In this document: piece by piece, positions 1-6,821 of the stretch
How positions within the stretch are numbered: position 1 is the first letter of the stretch
Layout of the letters: each line of letters begins with the position of its first letter
Assembly: GCA_024686335.1 (NCBI GenBank)
Contig: JAILCI010000062.1
Location: 1 to 64,000, forward strand
From: Bacteroidales bacterium
Lineage (GTDB): Bacteria > Bacteroidota > Bacteroidia > Bacteroidales > WCHB1-69
Length of the DNA stretch: 64,000 bases
Direction of reading: 5' to 3'
Notes under the pieces: generated by a model
Databases searched by the model: none
What the model saw: only the letters and a program-made list of their open reading frames with translations
What the model was told of the DNA's origin: nothing
Translations under genes and position numbers: made by a program

Positions 1-234
1 CATAATCCAGTCGGCGGCTATTTGGTAGTATCGCAAGTAATCCTTCGCAATGGTGTCGTTGCGGAGCCATTCGATGGAGGCAAGGTACTCTCCTTTCCTG
101 TGCAGAGAGTCCGGCCCAAAGCAGGTGAGGTAGGAGGCCGTCTCGTAATTCTTTGTGCAGCAGGAATTCTTCTGTGCAAAAGCCGCAAAAACCGCGCACA
201 AAAGCACAAAGAACAGGATATGTCTTTTTCTCAT
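1..234 (-). CDS. Secreted protein of unknown function (N-terminal part; runs off the window)
   Basis: An open reading frame starts at the ATG at 234 on the minus strand and is still open at the window edge (78 codons seen). The N-terminus is a typical signal peptide: basic residues (MRKRH), a hydrophobic run, then a probable cleavage after AFA. The mature part begins QKNSCCTKNYETASYL and contains a Cys-Cys pair. I recognise no family in the short visible part. A partial copy of repeat R1 lies at 299-330, just upstream. A second frame (from 445) is also open across this stretch, but only the frame chosen here has a signal peptide, so it is the likelier gene. Confidence 0.6.
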   Translation of the reverse strand, partial: MRKRHILFFVLLCAVFAAFAQKNSCCTKNYETASYLTCFGPDSLHRKGEYLASIEWLRNDTIAKDYLRYYQIAADWIM

Positions 235-298
235 AATGGTTTTGGTTGTTGGTTCTATTATTTAAACGGAAAAGGGGGAGAAAATCTTGGGGTTTTAA

Positions 299-330
299 CG
301 CACCCGAAATATCAGGCCATAAAAACTTAA
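299..330. repeat. Partial third copy of repeat R1 (right end only)
   Basis: The stretch CCCGAAATATCAGGCCATAA and its flanks match 4445-4474 (CCCGAAACGTCAGGTCATAA) at about 24 of 30 positions. Only the right-hand end of R1 is present, without the hairpin. It lies upstream of the truncated secreted protein gene. Confidence 0.5.
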
Positions 331-391
331 CTAGCAAATGGAATGTCTGACTTATGAATGAAAAAAATGGAACCACTATATGCCACACTCT

Positions 392-445
392 CATCTCCTT
401 GCCGTTGATGTAGATGGTTACCCTGCGGGTGCTGCTCTTTGCCAT
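392..445 (-). pseudogene. Possible remnant of a phage tail tape-measure protein N-terminus
   Basis: The minus-strand ATG at 445 encodes MAKSSTRRVTIYINGKEM. From family knowledge this resembles the N-terminus of tape-measure-type proteins in Bacteroidales prophages and conjugative elements, which often start with a short basic stretch followed by VTIYINGKEV. After residue 18 the resemblance stops, and the frame runs on into sequence that overlaps the neighbouring secreted protein gene. There are no other phage genes nearby. This may be a decayed fragment or chance similarity. Confidence 0.2.
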
Positions 446-505
446 AAACGTTAAGTTTTGGCAAAGATGCTTCAAACGTCTGTCACGGTTAGGGACGGCT
501 ACGGG

Positions 506-537
506 AAAACGCGGTCGTGCTGTTTGACCGCGTTTTT
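506..537. terminator. Two-way hairpin terminator in R1 copy A
   Basis: AAAACGCGGTC (506-516) pairs perfectly with GACCGCGTTTT (526-536) around a 9-nt loop. Read leftward it ends the barrel-gene transcript with a short U run; read rightward it also ends in TTTTT. Confidence 0.8.
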
Positions 538-614
538 GTTTACCTTAATACCGCGACAACGATTGCAGCGGTTATGAGCCCGTCAGGGCGAAATTCGAGC
601 GGAAAGCGTGCCCG
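506..614. repeat. Repeat R1, copy A (3' flank of barrel gene 1, contains a hairpin terminator)
   Basis: This 109-bp stretch aligns without gaps to 4342-4450. Positions 526-614 match 4362-4450 at about 77 of 89 positions. It sits directly downstream of the stop codon of the leftward barrel gene at 647. The right-hand part includes the shared block GAGCGGAAAGCGTGCCCG; the left-hand part is the hairpin listed separately. Confidence 0.85.
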
Positions 615-646
615 GTCGCCCAAAAGATTATTGTTTAACAATTACA

Positions 647-1969
647 TTAGAAGGCGTATCCTACGCCGAGGGTTCCAAATCCACGTGCTCCGAAACCTAA
701 TTCTGCCGTGCCGAACCAGCGTGTTCCTCCCGCTCTTACCCCGATGGCGGTCAGTTGGAAGGAACTGTAGTGGTAGTGGGGGATGTGTTCTTCGTAGGTG
801 ACAAGATCAATCAGTTTGTATGGATGACCGACCATGAAACCGATTCCTAAACCCAACCCTGAATAGAGCGTCACATGCTTCTTGTTCAGATAGGAGAACC
901 GTAGTTCAGCCAACAGGTTGAAATGTTCGTCGTTAAGCCCCATGCTGGTGTTGTTCCAGAAATGGGTATGACTGAAAGAGCCACCAATCCAGCACCATTT
1001 GGCCACACGATAATGGTAGTTGAGGGAAAGTGTGGGGAGTGCACTTGTCGATAATCCTTCTCCTATCATCATATAAAGAAGCAACGGGTCGGAAATGGAA
1101 AGCATCAACTCGTGACGTGGCAATTCCGTGTCCCATCTGGGTTTCTGATAAAGTTTCTCCTTGGATTTTTTGAAATTGTGTATGTATGCCACTTGGATGT
1201 CAAAGTGGGTGTTAGTGGAGGAGACGGTGCCGGCAGCGTTCTCGTTGGGGAAGTAGTACCATCCTTGCGCGAAACGTACCAATCCAATGTTGGCGCCAAC
1301 AGCGAACCGCAGCAAGTCGTCGTAAGGCAAACGGTAGTAGAAGCCGAAATCGAAGAGCAGGTCCGCCGTCACGGTTAGGGGCAACAAGTCATACACCATG
1401 CGGAATACCATATCTTCCTCATTCCCAGTTTCATCAGTTCTGACTAACCCTTGTTCCGCGTTGTCGAAGTATTGTCCGTATAGGTTTCCCATCTCAATGA
1501 AAAATCCCGTAGTCCCTATCCGTACGCCGAGGTCGGAGAAGATGTGAAATCGGTCGCCGACGGGCAGGTGCATTTCGAATTTGACAGGAAAGTACAAACT
1601 GGAGTAGTGATTGGAGAATACATACTCTTGCCCTCTCAATGGGTATTGGATGCGGACTTTCTGCCTCCACGTGTCACTGTATTCCAATCCGAAAGAGACC
1701 CCGAAAAAGTCGGCGAAATGATAGGATGCCTCAATTCCGGCCAAATAGCTGCAGCCGGGTAGCCCTTCAGGGGAGGGGTAGTCTCCTATGTTTGGGAACA
1801 CGTCACAAGGGCAGGTCACTCCGACAGATGCTGTATAACCGAAATGGAATCCGCAGAAAGGGTCATATTTTCGGATATTTTGCGCCGTTAAAGAGGTGGC
1901 CAACAATGTGATTGCCAGCAATATGGAGAAAGTGGCGTGTGTTTCCCTTTTTAGTTTTATTATCCTCAT
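647..1969 (-). CDS. Outer-membrane beta-barrel protein with two barrel-like halves
   Basis: This 440-residue protein has an N-terminal signal peptide (hydrophobic run ending in TSLTAQ) and amphipathic, aromatic-rich strands typical of Bacteroidota outer-membrane barrels. It looks like two units: residues about 30-265, ending near AYIHNFKKSKEK, and about 275-440, starting RHELMLSISD and ending in an aromatic residue (GVGYAF). That C-terminal Phe fits recognition by the BAM machinery. Specific function is unknown. The start is the ATG at 1969, about 110 nt downstream of a -7 box (2078-2085). It is divergent from the AAA ATPase gene at 2811 and followed by R1 copy A. A shorter barrel at 4484-5074 holds the same position in a second module. 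It may be a porin-family protein or an adhesin; neither can be decided here. Confidence 0.7.
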   Translation of the reverse strand: MRIIKLKRETHATFSILLAITLLATSLTAQNIRKYDPFCGFHFGYTASVGVTCPCDVFPNIGDYPSPEGLPGCSYLAGIEASYHFADFFGVSFGLEYSDTWRQKVRIQYPLRGQEYVFSNHYSSLYFPVKFEMHLPVGDRFHIFSDLGVRIGTTGFFIEMGNLYGQYFDNAEQGLVRTDETGNEEDMVFRMVYDLLPLTVTADLLFDFGFYYRLPYDDLLRFAVGANIGLVRFAQGWYYFPNENAAGTVSSTNTHFDIQVAYIHNFKKSKEKLYQKPRWDTELPRHELMLSISDPLLLYMMIGEGLSTSALPTLSLNYHYRVAKWCWIGGSFSHTHFWNNTSMGLNDEHFNLLAELRFSYLNKKHVTLYSGLGLGIGFMVGHPYKLIDLVTYEEHIPHYHYSSFQLTAIGVRAGGTRWFGTAELGFGARGFGTLGVGYAF

Positions 1970-2039
1970 TTTTTTTATTATTAGGAAAGTTTACTTTCCT
2001 TATTATTTTAGAGGGTGTAAATAACCACGTTAAAATCCA

Positions 2040-2085
2040 CCAAAGTGCCATCCAAAAGTATACCACTTTGGAGACTGCAAAAATA
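2040..2085 (-). promoter_or_regulatory. Promoter and hairpin leader of barrel gene 1
   Basis: On the minus strand TATTTTTG (2078-2085) matches the TAnnTTTG -7 box. The leader just after it can fold: CCAAAGTG and CACTTTGG (2064-2071 and 2040-2047) form an 8-bp stem. A second small stem, GGAAAGT/ACTTTCC, lies at 1984-1999. Whether the leader regulates expression is unknown. Confidence 0.5.
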
Positions 2086-2361
2086 CAAAAAATGGGTCAC
2101 ACCGGATTTTGATATTCCTGACGCCTTGGCGGTTACGCCCACACCATCCCGCCCGCCGACACGGATCACACGGAGTAGCGTTTAATAGCACTTAAAGTTC
2201 ATCTGTTTTGGTGACTTTTTTACAAACTACAATATGAAAAAAATGTATTTTTGCAAACTAGATTAGTATCTGGTTTATTAAGACCAAAAAACAACGGAAT
2301 AAATTGAATAGATTGGGTTCTCCGTCCGTTGTATTCGTGATTAAAACACACATAAAAACCC

Positions 2362-2389
2362 GTGCATTTTTCACCCGAAAAAAATGCAC
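2362..2389. repeat. Repeat R3, copy A
   Basis: An inverted repeat, GTGCATTTTT then AAAAAATGCAC, with a short CACCCG centre. A close copy occurs at 5139-5166 in the second module. Each lies about 145 bp to the left of an R2 copy. Confidence 0.7.
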
Positions 2390-2533
2390 CGGACCGAAAA
2401 GGAGACAATATAACGTGCCTTCATACATATAGCCCACCTGCACAATAAAATAGTGTATATTGCAGTAGTTCAATTATTTGCAACAGTATTCAATGGTTAT
2501 GGATGCATGCAAAAAAGAGGCGAAAAAGGGACG

Positions 2534-2593
2534 ACTAAGTCTCGTCCGGTCCGCCAAAAAAAATCTTGTAGACGCAGCATGCTGCGTCTCTAC
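2534..2593. repeat. Repeat R2, copy A, with 20-bp palindrome
   Basis: CTAAGTCTCGTCCGGTCCGC followed by an A-rich stretch and the perfect palindrome AGACGCAGCATGCTGCGTCT (2570-2589), then TCTAC and a T run. The same arrangement is at 5310-5368. The palindrome plus T run could act as a terminator. Confidence 0.85.
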
Positions 2594-2741
2594 TTTTTTT
2601 TGTAAAGTCAGCCTGTCTTCTGTGGTTTCAAATGTGGCGCATGGTAGTGCCAGTGGCACGACATTGTCAGAAACCTCTAAACGTGAATTTTTGGGGAGCA
2701 GGTGATTTTTTTCTTTCTTGCCTATGAATTGATTATTTTAC

Positions 2742-2749
2742 TATTTTTG
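2742..2749 (+). promoter_or_regulatory. -7 promoter box for ATPase 1
   Basis: TATTTTTG followed by CA matches the Bacteroidota -7 consensus. It lies about 60 nt upstream of the chosen ATG at 2811. Confidence 0.6.
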
Positions 2750-2810
2750 CATCCGAAAGTTAGAAAAAATGTAGAAGCCATACACAAAACCAAACTTTGT
2801 AGTGTATATT

Positions 2811-4136
2811 ATGATTATAGAGAGAGACATCATCAACAAGTTCAAGGTGTGGAAAGACGCTCCCAGAAGGAAACCCATTCTGCTTAAAGGCGCACGTCAG
2901 ATAGGCAAAACCTGGGCGATGGAAGCATTCGGCAAGGAGTGTTTCAAATATTGTGTCAAGTTCGATTTTGACCGCCAGCCCGAAGTGAAATCCGTATTTC
3001 AAGCCACAAAAGACCCCTTACGTTTGGTCAAAGAGCTTACGCTTTACTGCGATCAGCCCATCATCGCCGGCGAAACCCTTATGATTTTCGACGAGATACA
3101 AGAATGCGAGGAAGCCCTCAACAGCCTGAAATACTTTTGCGACGAAGCCCCCCAGTACCATATCATAGCAGCTGGATCCCTGCTGGGCGTGGCGGTCAAA
3201 AAACGCAAAATGACCGTCCCTGTTGGAAAGGTTAACATCGTCAACATGTTTCCTGTCACTTTCAAGGAATTCCTCCGCGCAAGCGACATCCGCACCTACG
3301 AGTATCTGGAATCTCTTGATGAAATCCGCCATCTGCCCGAAATCATCATGAACAAACTGCGTACCGAATACCGGCGGTATCAGGTGTCCGGCGGTATGCC
3401 CGAGGCCGTGGTGGCCTTGCTCGACAATCAAGGAATCAGCGCAGTTGAATCCGTTTTGCAAGACATTCTCGACCTCTATGAGCTGGATTTTGCCAAATAC
3501 GCCGAGCCGCGCGAGATTCCGCGCATTCATGCCGTCTGGCACTCCCTGCCTGCCCAGCTGTCGAAAGAAAACCGTAAGTTCGTATGGAAAGTGATCAAAA
3601 CCGGAGCCCGCTCCAAGGATTATGAAGATGCGCTTTTGTGGCTTGTCGATGCCGGAATAATCTACCAGGTCTTCAACATCAGCAAACCAGGCATGCCGCT
3701 GTCGGCCTACGAAGACAGGGATGCCTTTAAGGTTTATGCTTGCGACTGCGGCTTGCTCCGCCGTTTGGCGCATCTGCCCGCATCGGTAGTCACCGACCCC
3801 ATTGCCAACTACACCGAGTTTAAGGGTGCGATGGCCGAAAACGCCGTCCTGCAGTCTATTATGCCCTTCCTTGACGACAGGAAAGTGTATTATTGGACGT
3901 CACCAGGTACAGCCGAAATAGAGTTTGTGATCCAGTGGAACGATGAGATCATTCCCATCGAGGTAAAAGCCGAGGATAACATCAGTGGCAGCAGTCTCTC
4001 TGTTTACAACAAAAAATATGAGCCGCTCCACCGTATCCGTTTCTCCATGCTCAACCTCCAATTCAACGGCGGACTGCTCAGCAGCCCCGCTCCCTTAGCC
4101 AGCTGGTTTGACAAGCTGATGACCCTTGTCAAATAA
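2811..4136 (+). CDS. AAA ATPase, DUF4143/COG1373 family (module 1)
   Basis: This 441-residue ATPase has a Walker A loop (GARQIGKTW, residues about 27-35) and a Walker B (LMIFDEIQE). The DUF4143-type middle contains VSGGMPEAV. Near the C-terminus lies a PD-(D/E)XK-like pair, AEIEFVI and IPIEVKA, where the first acidic residue is Glu rather than the usual Asp. The family is widespread and often present in many copies; its cellular role is poorly defined. I chose the ATG at 2811 (MIIERDII) over an in-frame GTG at 2802 because family members normally begin this way. It is divergent from barrel gene 1, and a second, quite different member occupies the equivalent place at 5567-6784. The 3' end runs toward R1 copy B, whose hairpin is its likely terminator. 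Confidence 0.85.
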   Translation: MIIERDIINKFKVWKDAPRRKPILLKGARQIGKTWAMEAFGKECFKYCVKFDFDRQPEVKSVFQATKDPLRLVKELTLYCDQPIIAGETLMIFDEIQECEEALNSLKYFCDEAPQYHIIAAGSLLGVAVKKRKMTVPVGKVNIVNMFPVTFKEFLRASDIRTYEYLESLDEIRHLPEIIMNKLRTEYRRYQVSGGMPEAVVALLDNQGISAVESVLQDILDLYELDFAKYAEPREIPRIHAVWHSLPAQLSKENRKFVWKVIKTGARSKDYEDALLWLVDAGIIYQVFNISKPGMPLSAYEDRDAFKVYACDCGLLRRLAHLPASVVTDPIANYTEFKGAMAENAVLQSIMPFLDDRKVYYWTSPGTAEIEFVIQWNDEIIPIEVKAEDNISGSSLSVYNKKYEPLHRIRFSMLNLQFNGGLLSSPAPLASWFDKLMTLVK

Positions 4137-4341
4137 ACACAAAAAGAACCAGCCCGAAGGTTGTCTCTTTGGCGGAATAAGGTTCCGGCACACTCTACGG
4201 AAAAGGGACGGAAGTTGCTCGAATGATTCTTTGGTATGCGCGACACTTTCATACCCTGTACTTTATCGGTCTCACAGGGCATCCATATCTTCGTCTTTCG
4301 GGGCAAAGATAGACGTTTATCAACGGAAAACATATGACACA
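4137..4341. other. Gap after ATPase 1; isolated leftward -7 box
   Basis: No gene is convincing here. A minus-strand TATCTTTG lies at 4304-4311. The short frame it would serve (MPCETDKVQGMKV) runs antisense into the end of the ATPase gene and shows no recognised family, so I do not call it a gene. Confidence 0.4.
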
Positions 4342-4373
4342 AAAACGCAGTCAAACAAAACGACCGCGTTTTT
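4341..4373. terminator. Two-way hairpin terminator in R1 copy B
   Basis: AAAAACGCAGTC (4341-4352) pairs with GACCGCGTTTTT (4362-4373) with a single A-C mismatch. It serves ATPase 1 from the left and barrel gene 2 from the right. Confidence 0.75.
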
Positions 4374-4474
4374 GTTTACCCTAATACCAAGACAACGATT
4401 GCAGCGATTATGAGTTATCTAGGGCGAAATATGAGCGGAAAGCGTGCCCGAAACGTCAGGTCATAAAAACGTAA
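4342..4474. repeat. Repeat R1, copy B (3' flank of barrel gene 2)
   Basis: Matches copy A (506-614) over 109 bp without gaps. It continues rightward to about 4474, where the extra part matches 299-330. It ends 10 bp before the stop codon of the leftward barrel gene 2. Confidence 0.85.
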
Positions 4475-4483
4475 GCCGCAGTG

Positions 4484-5074
4484 TCAGAAACGGTGTTCGT
4501 AGCCGAGTTTCAGGCAGGCACCGAAACGAGGGGGCGCTGTATCCAACCCTCGATAGGCAACACCGTCGTGATAGACCTTTTCGAAACCCACCGATATGTT
4601 GCTGTTGACCCCGATTGTGAGGATATCATTGGCGGTCAATGGGATGCGGCCTCCGAGTTCGAGCACCGTCACCCCTATGTTAAAGCACTCTTTGGCATTT
4701 GCTGCCGTCCAAGCCTCTAACCCGATGCCGAAGGAAAGGCCGCCGCGGGCGTAAAAGTGCCGTGTGTGGAATTCCATCTCAATCGGAATCCTCAGGAAAT
4801 GGTAATGCTCGTTGTTCGCCGGTTTGAATATGCTTTCGTAATCCAAGCTGGTGTAGATTCCCCAAAATCGACTGAAATCGTATCGGAAACCCACTCCGCC
4901 GCCTGCTTGTATGAAAGTGTCTGACCAAAACAGATAGCTGCACACACCTCCTGTGGCGTTCGCGGTAATGTTGAAGCCTTTGTATGTATTTTCGGATGTT
5001 GTTGTTTGTGCATTCGCTGGTATGGTAAAGGCGAGCACTGCGACGAATAGGGTGTAATACAGTCTCTTTATCAT
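4484..5074 (-). CDS. Outer-membrane beta-barrel protein (module 2)
   Basis: This 196-residue protein has a signal peptide ending in PANAQ and alternating amphipathic strands ending in KLGYEHRF, with a C-terminal Phe as in BAM substrates. The length fits a single 8-stranded barrel, about half of the 440-residue protein in module 1. Gly-rich turns such as AGGGVGFRYDF fit the outer-membrane barrel (porin-family) group. Function is unknown. The start is the ATG at 5074; a -7 box, TAGTTTTG, lies at 5104-5111 on the minus strand. It is divergent from ATPase 2. Its 3' flank (R1) is far more similar to that of barrel gene 1 than the proteins are to each other. Confidence 0.7.
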   Translation of the reverse strand: MIKRLYYTLFVAVLAFTIPANAQTTTSENTYKGFNITANATGGVCSYLFWSDTFIQAGGGVGFRYDFSRFWGIYTSLDYESIFKPANNEHYHFLRIPIEMEFHTRHFYARGGLSFGIGLEAWTAANAKECFNIGVTVLELGGRIPLTANDILTIGVNSNISVGFEKVYHDGVAYRGLDTAPPRFGACLKLGYEHRF

Positions 5075-5138
5075 TGCATTTTTTTTATGAAGGAATGACG
5101 CAGCAAAACTACAAAAAAGCCGTTGTTGTTTGCCTCCC

Positions 5139-5166
5139 GTGCATTTTTCATCCCAAAAAAATGCAC
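5139..5166. repeat. Repeat R3, copy B
   Basis: GTGCATTTTT, a CATCCC centre, then AAAAAAATGCAC: the counterpart of 2362-2389. The neighbouring sequence CTCCC/ACCCC is also partly shared. Confidence 0.7.
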
Positions 5167-5530
5167 CGCCACGATAAGAAGGTGTTATTCTGCTAACCCA
5201 TACACCGTGTGTTCATTTAACTAACTGTGCGTATTTTGCTGGCATTCACTCTTTTGCAATACAATTAAATGAATACAAACAGCTGCAACATTCAAGTGCA
5301 ATGGACTACCTAAGTCTCGTCCGGTCCGCCAAACATTGTAGAGACGCAGCATGCTGCGTCTTTTTTTATGATTAAAAACAGGCGTTCAAAAATGCACCAA
5401 ACGATGATCAAACTTCAAAATTGCGGGAGCAAAGGTTGATTTTTATTCCACATTCCGCCGTTATTCATTTTGTTCCTTAAAAGAAATAAAATCAAATTTT
5501 TTATAAATTTTGTTTCTCGTAAGAAATAAA
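5167..5530. other. Spacer of module 2, no gene seen
   Basis: The gap between the divergent barrel and ATPase genes holds R2 and promoter sequence but no convincing gene. An extra half of R3 (AAAAATGCACC) is at 5389-5399. The block GGGAGCAAAGGTTGATTTTT at 5425-5444 resembles the equivalent place in module 1. Confidence 0.5.
5310..5368. repeat. Repeat R2, copy B, with 20-bp palindrome
   Basis: CTAAGTCTCGTCCGGTCCGC, a short linker, then AGACGCAGCATGCTGCGTCT (5342-5361) followed by seven T. It matches copy A at 2534-2593. The palindrome followed by a T run has the form of an intrinsic terminator in the + direction. Confidence 0.85.
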
Positions 5531-5535
5531 TTTAT

Positions 5536-5543
5536 TATCTTTG
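5536..5543 (+). promoter_or_regulatory. -7 promoter box for ATPase 2
   Basis: TATCTTTG is the preferred Bacteroidota -7 box, with a TTTG further upstream at 5509-5512. Because it lies inside the longest open frame, translation should begin downstream, at the ATG at 5567. Confidence 0.7.
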
Positions 5544-5566
5544 CAGCCGATAATAATTTAAAGATA

Positions 5567-6784
5567 ATGGAAATATTAACTAGAAAACATTACGCTGACA
5601 TGGTCGATTCTTGGATTGGCAAAGGCAATATCATCGCTTTGGTCGGGTCTCGCCGTGTCGGCAAAAGCTATGTTCTCAAAGATTTTATCCAGCGCCACCA
5701 GGACGAGACAAACGCCAATATAATCTTTATCGATAAGGAAAAAAAGAATTTTAAGGATATTAAGACCAACGATGACTTGGACAATTGGATAGAGGCACAT
5801 TTCATTTTGGGCAAGCACAATGTAATCCTTATCGATGAAATACAAGAAATAGAACATTTCGAAAAAAGTATATGTAACTGGTACTCAGAAGATAACACAG
5901 ATGTTATCATTACTGGCAGCAACTCTAAGATGCTTTCTGGCGAGTTGGCCACCTTGATTTCCGGACGTCATGTCGAGATACGTATTCATCCTCTCACTTA
6001 TTCCGAGTTTTTAGAGTTTCACAACCTAACCGACAGTGACGAAAGCCTTACCGCATTTCTGGCCTATGGCGGACTTCCCGGTCTCAGAAATGTGGGACTA
6101 GACAGTGACGAGCAGGTATGGGCCTATCTTTCCAGCGTCTTCAATACTATCATGCTCAAGGATATTGTTGAGAAGCACGACATACGTAACATTCCTTTTC
6201 TAAACAATCTCATTGCTTTTTATGCCGACACTACCGGTAAGCTCACTTCGGCCAACAGCATCGCCAAATATATGAAAGCACAGAATGAGAAAATATCGGC
6301 CAAACAAGTACTCCTCTATAGGGGATTTTACACTGAAGCATTTTTGCTAGACGTTGTACCCCGTTACGACATCCATGGTAAGAAGATTTTCGAGTCTAAC
6401 GAAAAAGTCTATTGGGACGATTGGGGACTCCGCAACCTCAAATCGGAGGGGGGTCTGGACTCCTATATAGAAAAGGTGATTGAAAACGCCATTTACAAGT
6501 ATCTGTGCTTCTTGGGTTATGATGTCAAGGTGGGAGTGCTAAATGCTGGGGAAGTTGATTTCGTCTGCCGCAAGCCAGGAAAAATCGTTTACGTCCAAGC
6601 GAGCTATATCATGGCTGAAGAAACCACTCGTAAACGTGAATTCGGTCCATTGGAGAAAATCCGCGACAATCATCCAAAATACGTCATCAGCGCAACACCT
6701 TTATTAACATCAAGAGATGAGAATGGAATCACCCATCTTTCCCTCAGGAACTTCCTCAAAGATGGTTTTCCTCTAAACAGCTGA
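5567..6784 (+). CDS. AAA ATPase, DUF4143/COG1373 family (module 2)
   Basis: This 405-residue ATPase has Walker A (GSRRVGKSY) and Walker B (VILIDEIQE), followed by ITGSNSKML and the family's LISGRHVEIRIHPLTYSEF region. The C-terminal pair reads GEVDFVC then IVYVQASY: the Asp is kept but the E-x-K of a PD-(D/E)XK site is replaced by Q-x-S. Some branches of this family normally have this form, so it need not be decay. The open frame extends to 5510, but that part contains the -7 box, so I start at the ATG at 5567 (MEILTRKHY). Beyond the motifs, similarity to ATPase 1 is low. The neighbour downstream is a convergent lipoprotein gene. Confidence 0.85.
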   Translation: MEILTRKHYADMVDSWIGKGNIIALVGSRRVGKSYVLKDFIQRHQDETNANIIFIDKEKKNFKDIKTNDDLDNWIEAHFILGKHNVILIDEIQEIEHFEKSICNWYSEDNTDVIITGSNSKMLSGELATLISGRHVEIRIHPLTYSEFLEFHNLTDSDESLTAFLAYGGLPGLRNVGLDSDEQVWAYLSSVFNTIMLKDIVEKHDIRNIPFLNNLIAFYADTTGKLTSANSIAKYMKAQNEKISAKQVLLYRGFYTEAFLLDVVPRYDIHGKKIFESNEKVYWDDWGLRNLKSEGGLDSYIEKVIENAIYKYLCFLGYDVKVGVLNAGEVDFVCRKPGKIVYVQASYIMAEETTRKREFGPLEKIRDNHPKYVISATPLLTSRDENGITHLSLRNFLKDGFPLNS

Positions 6785-6821
6785 TTATGCCCGCTGGTAG
6801 TATCTGATTGAATTTTCGGCA

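Larger units (their letters stand above)
2390..2810. other. Spacer of module 1, no gene seen
   Basis: This stretch, with 1970-2361 to its left, lies between the divergent barrel and ATPase genes. Besides R3, R2 and the ATPase promoter it holds no convincing gene: the short open frames lack plausible start regions or family resemblance. A block near 2691-2711 (GGGAGCAGGTGATTTTT) resembles 5430-5444 in the second module, which supports a common origin of the two spacers. Confidence 0.55.

Noticed and set aside
1-445. Prophage or integrated element at the left edge
   Set aside because: Only an 18-residue tape-measure-like stretch supports it; there is no integrase, attachment site or other phage gene in the window.
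3018-3773. 251-codon frame on the minus strand
   Set aside because: It lies wholly antisense to the ATPase gene with clear Walker motifs, so it is a shadow frame.
4004-4354. 116-codon leftward frame after a TATCTTTG box at 4304-4311
   Set aside because: It overlaps the ATPase 3' end antisense and has no family resemblance; the promoter-like box alone is not enough.
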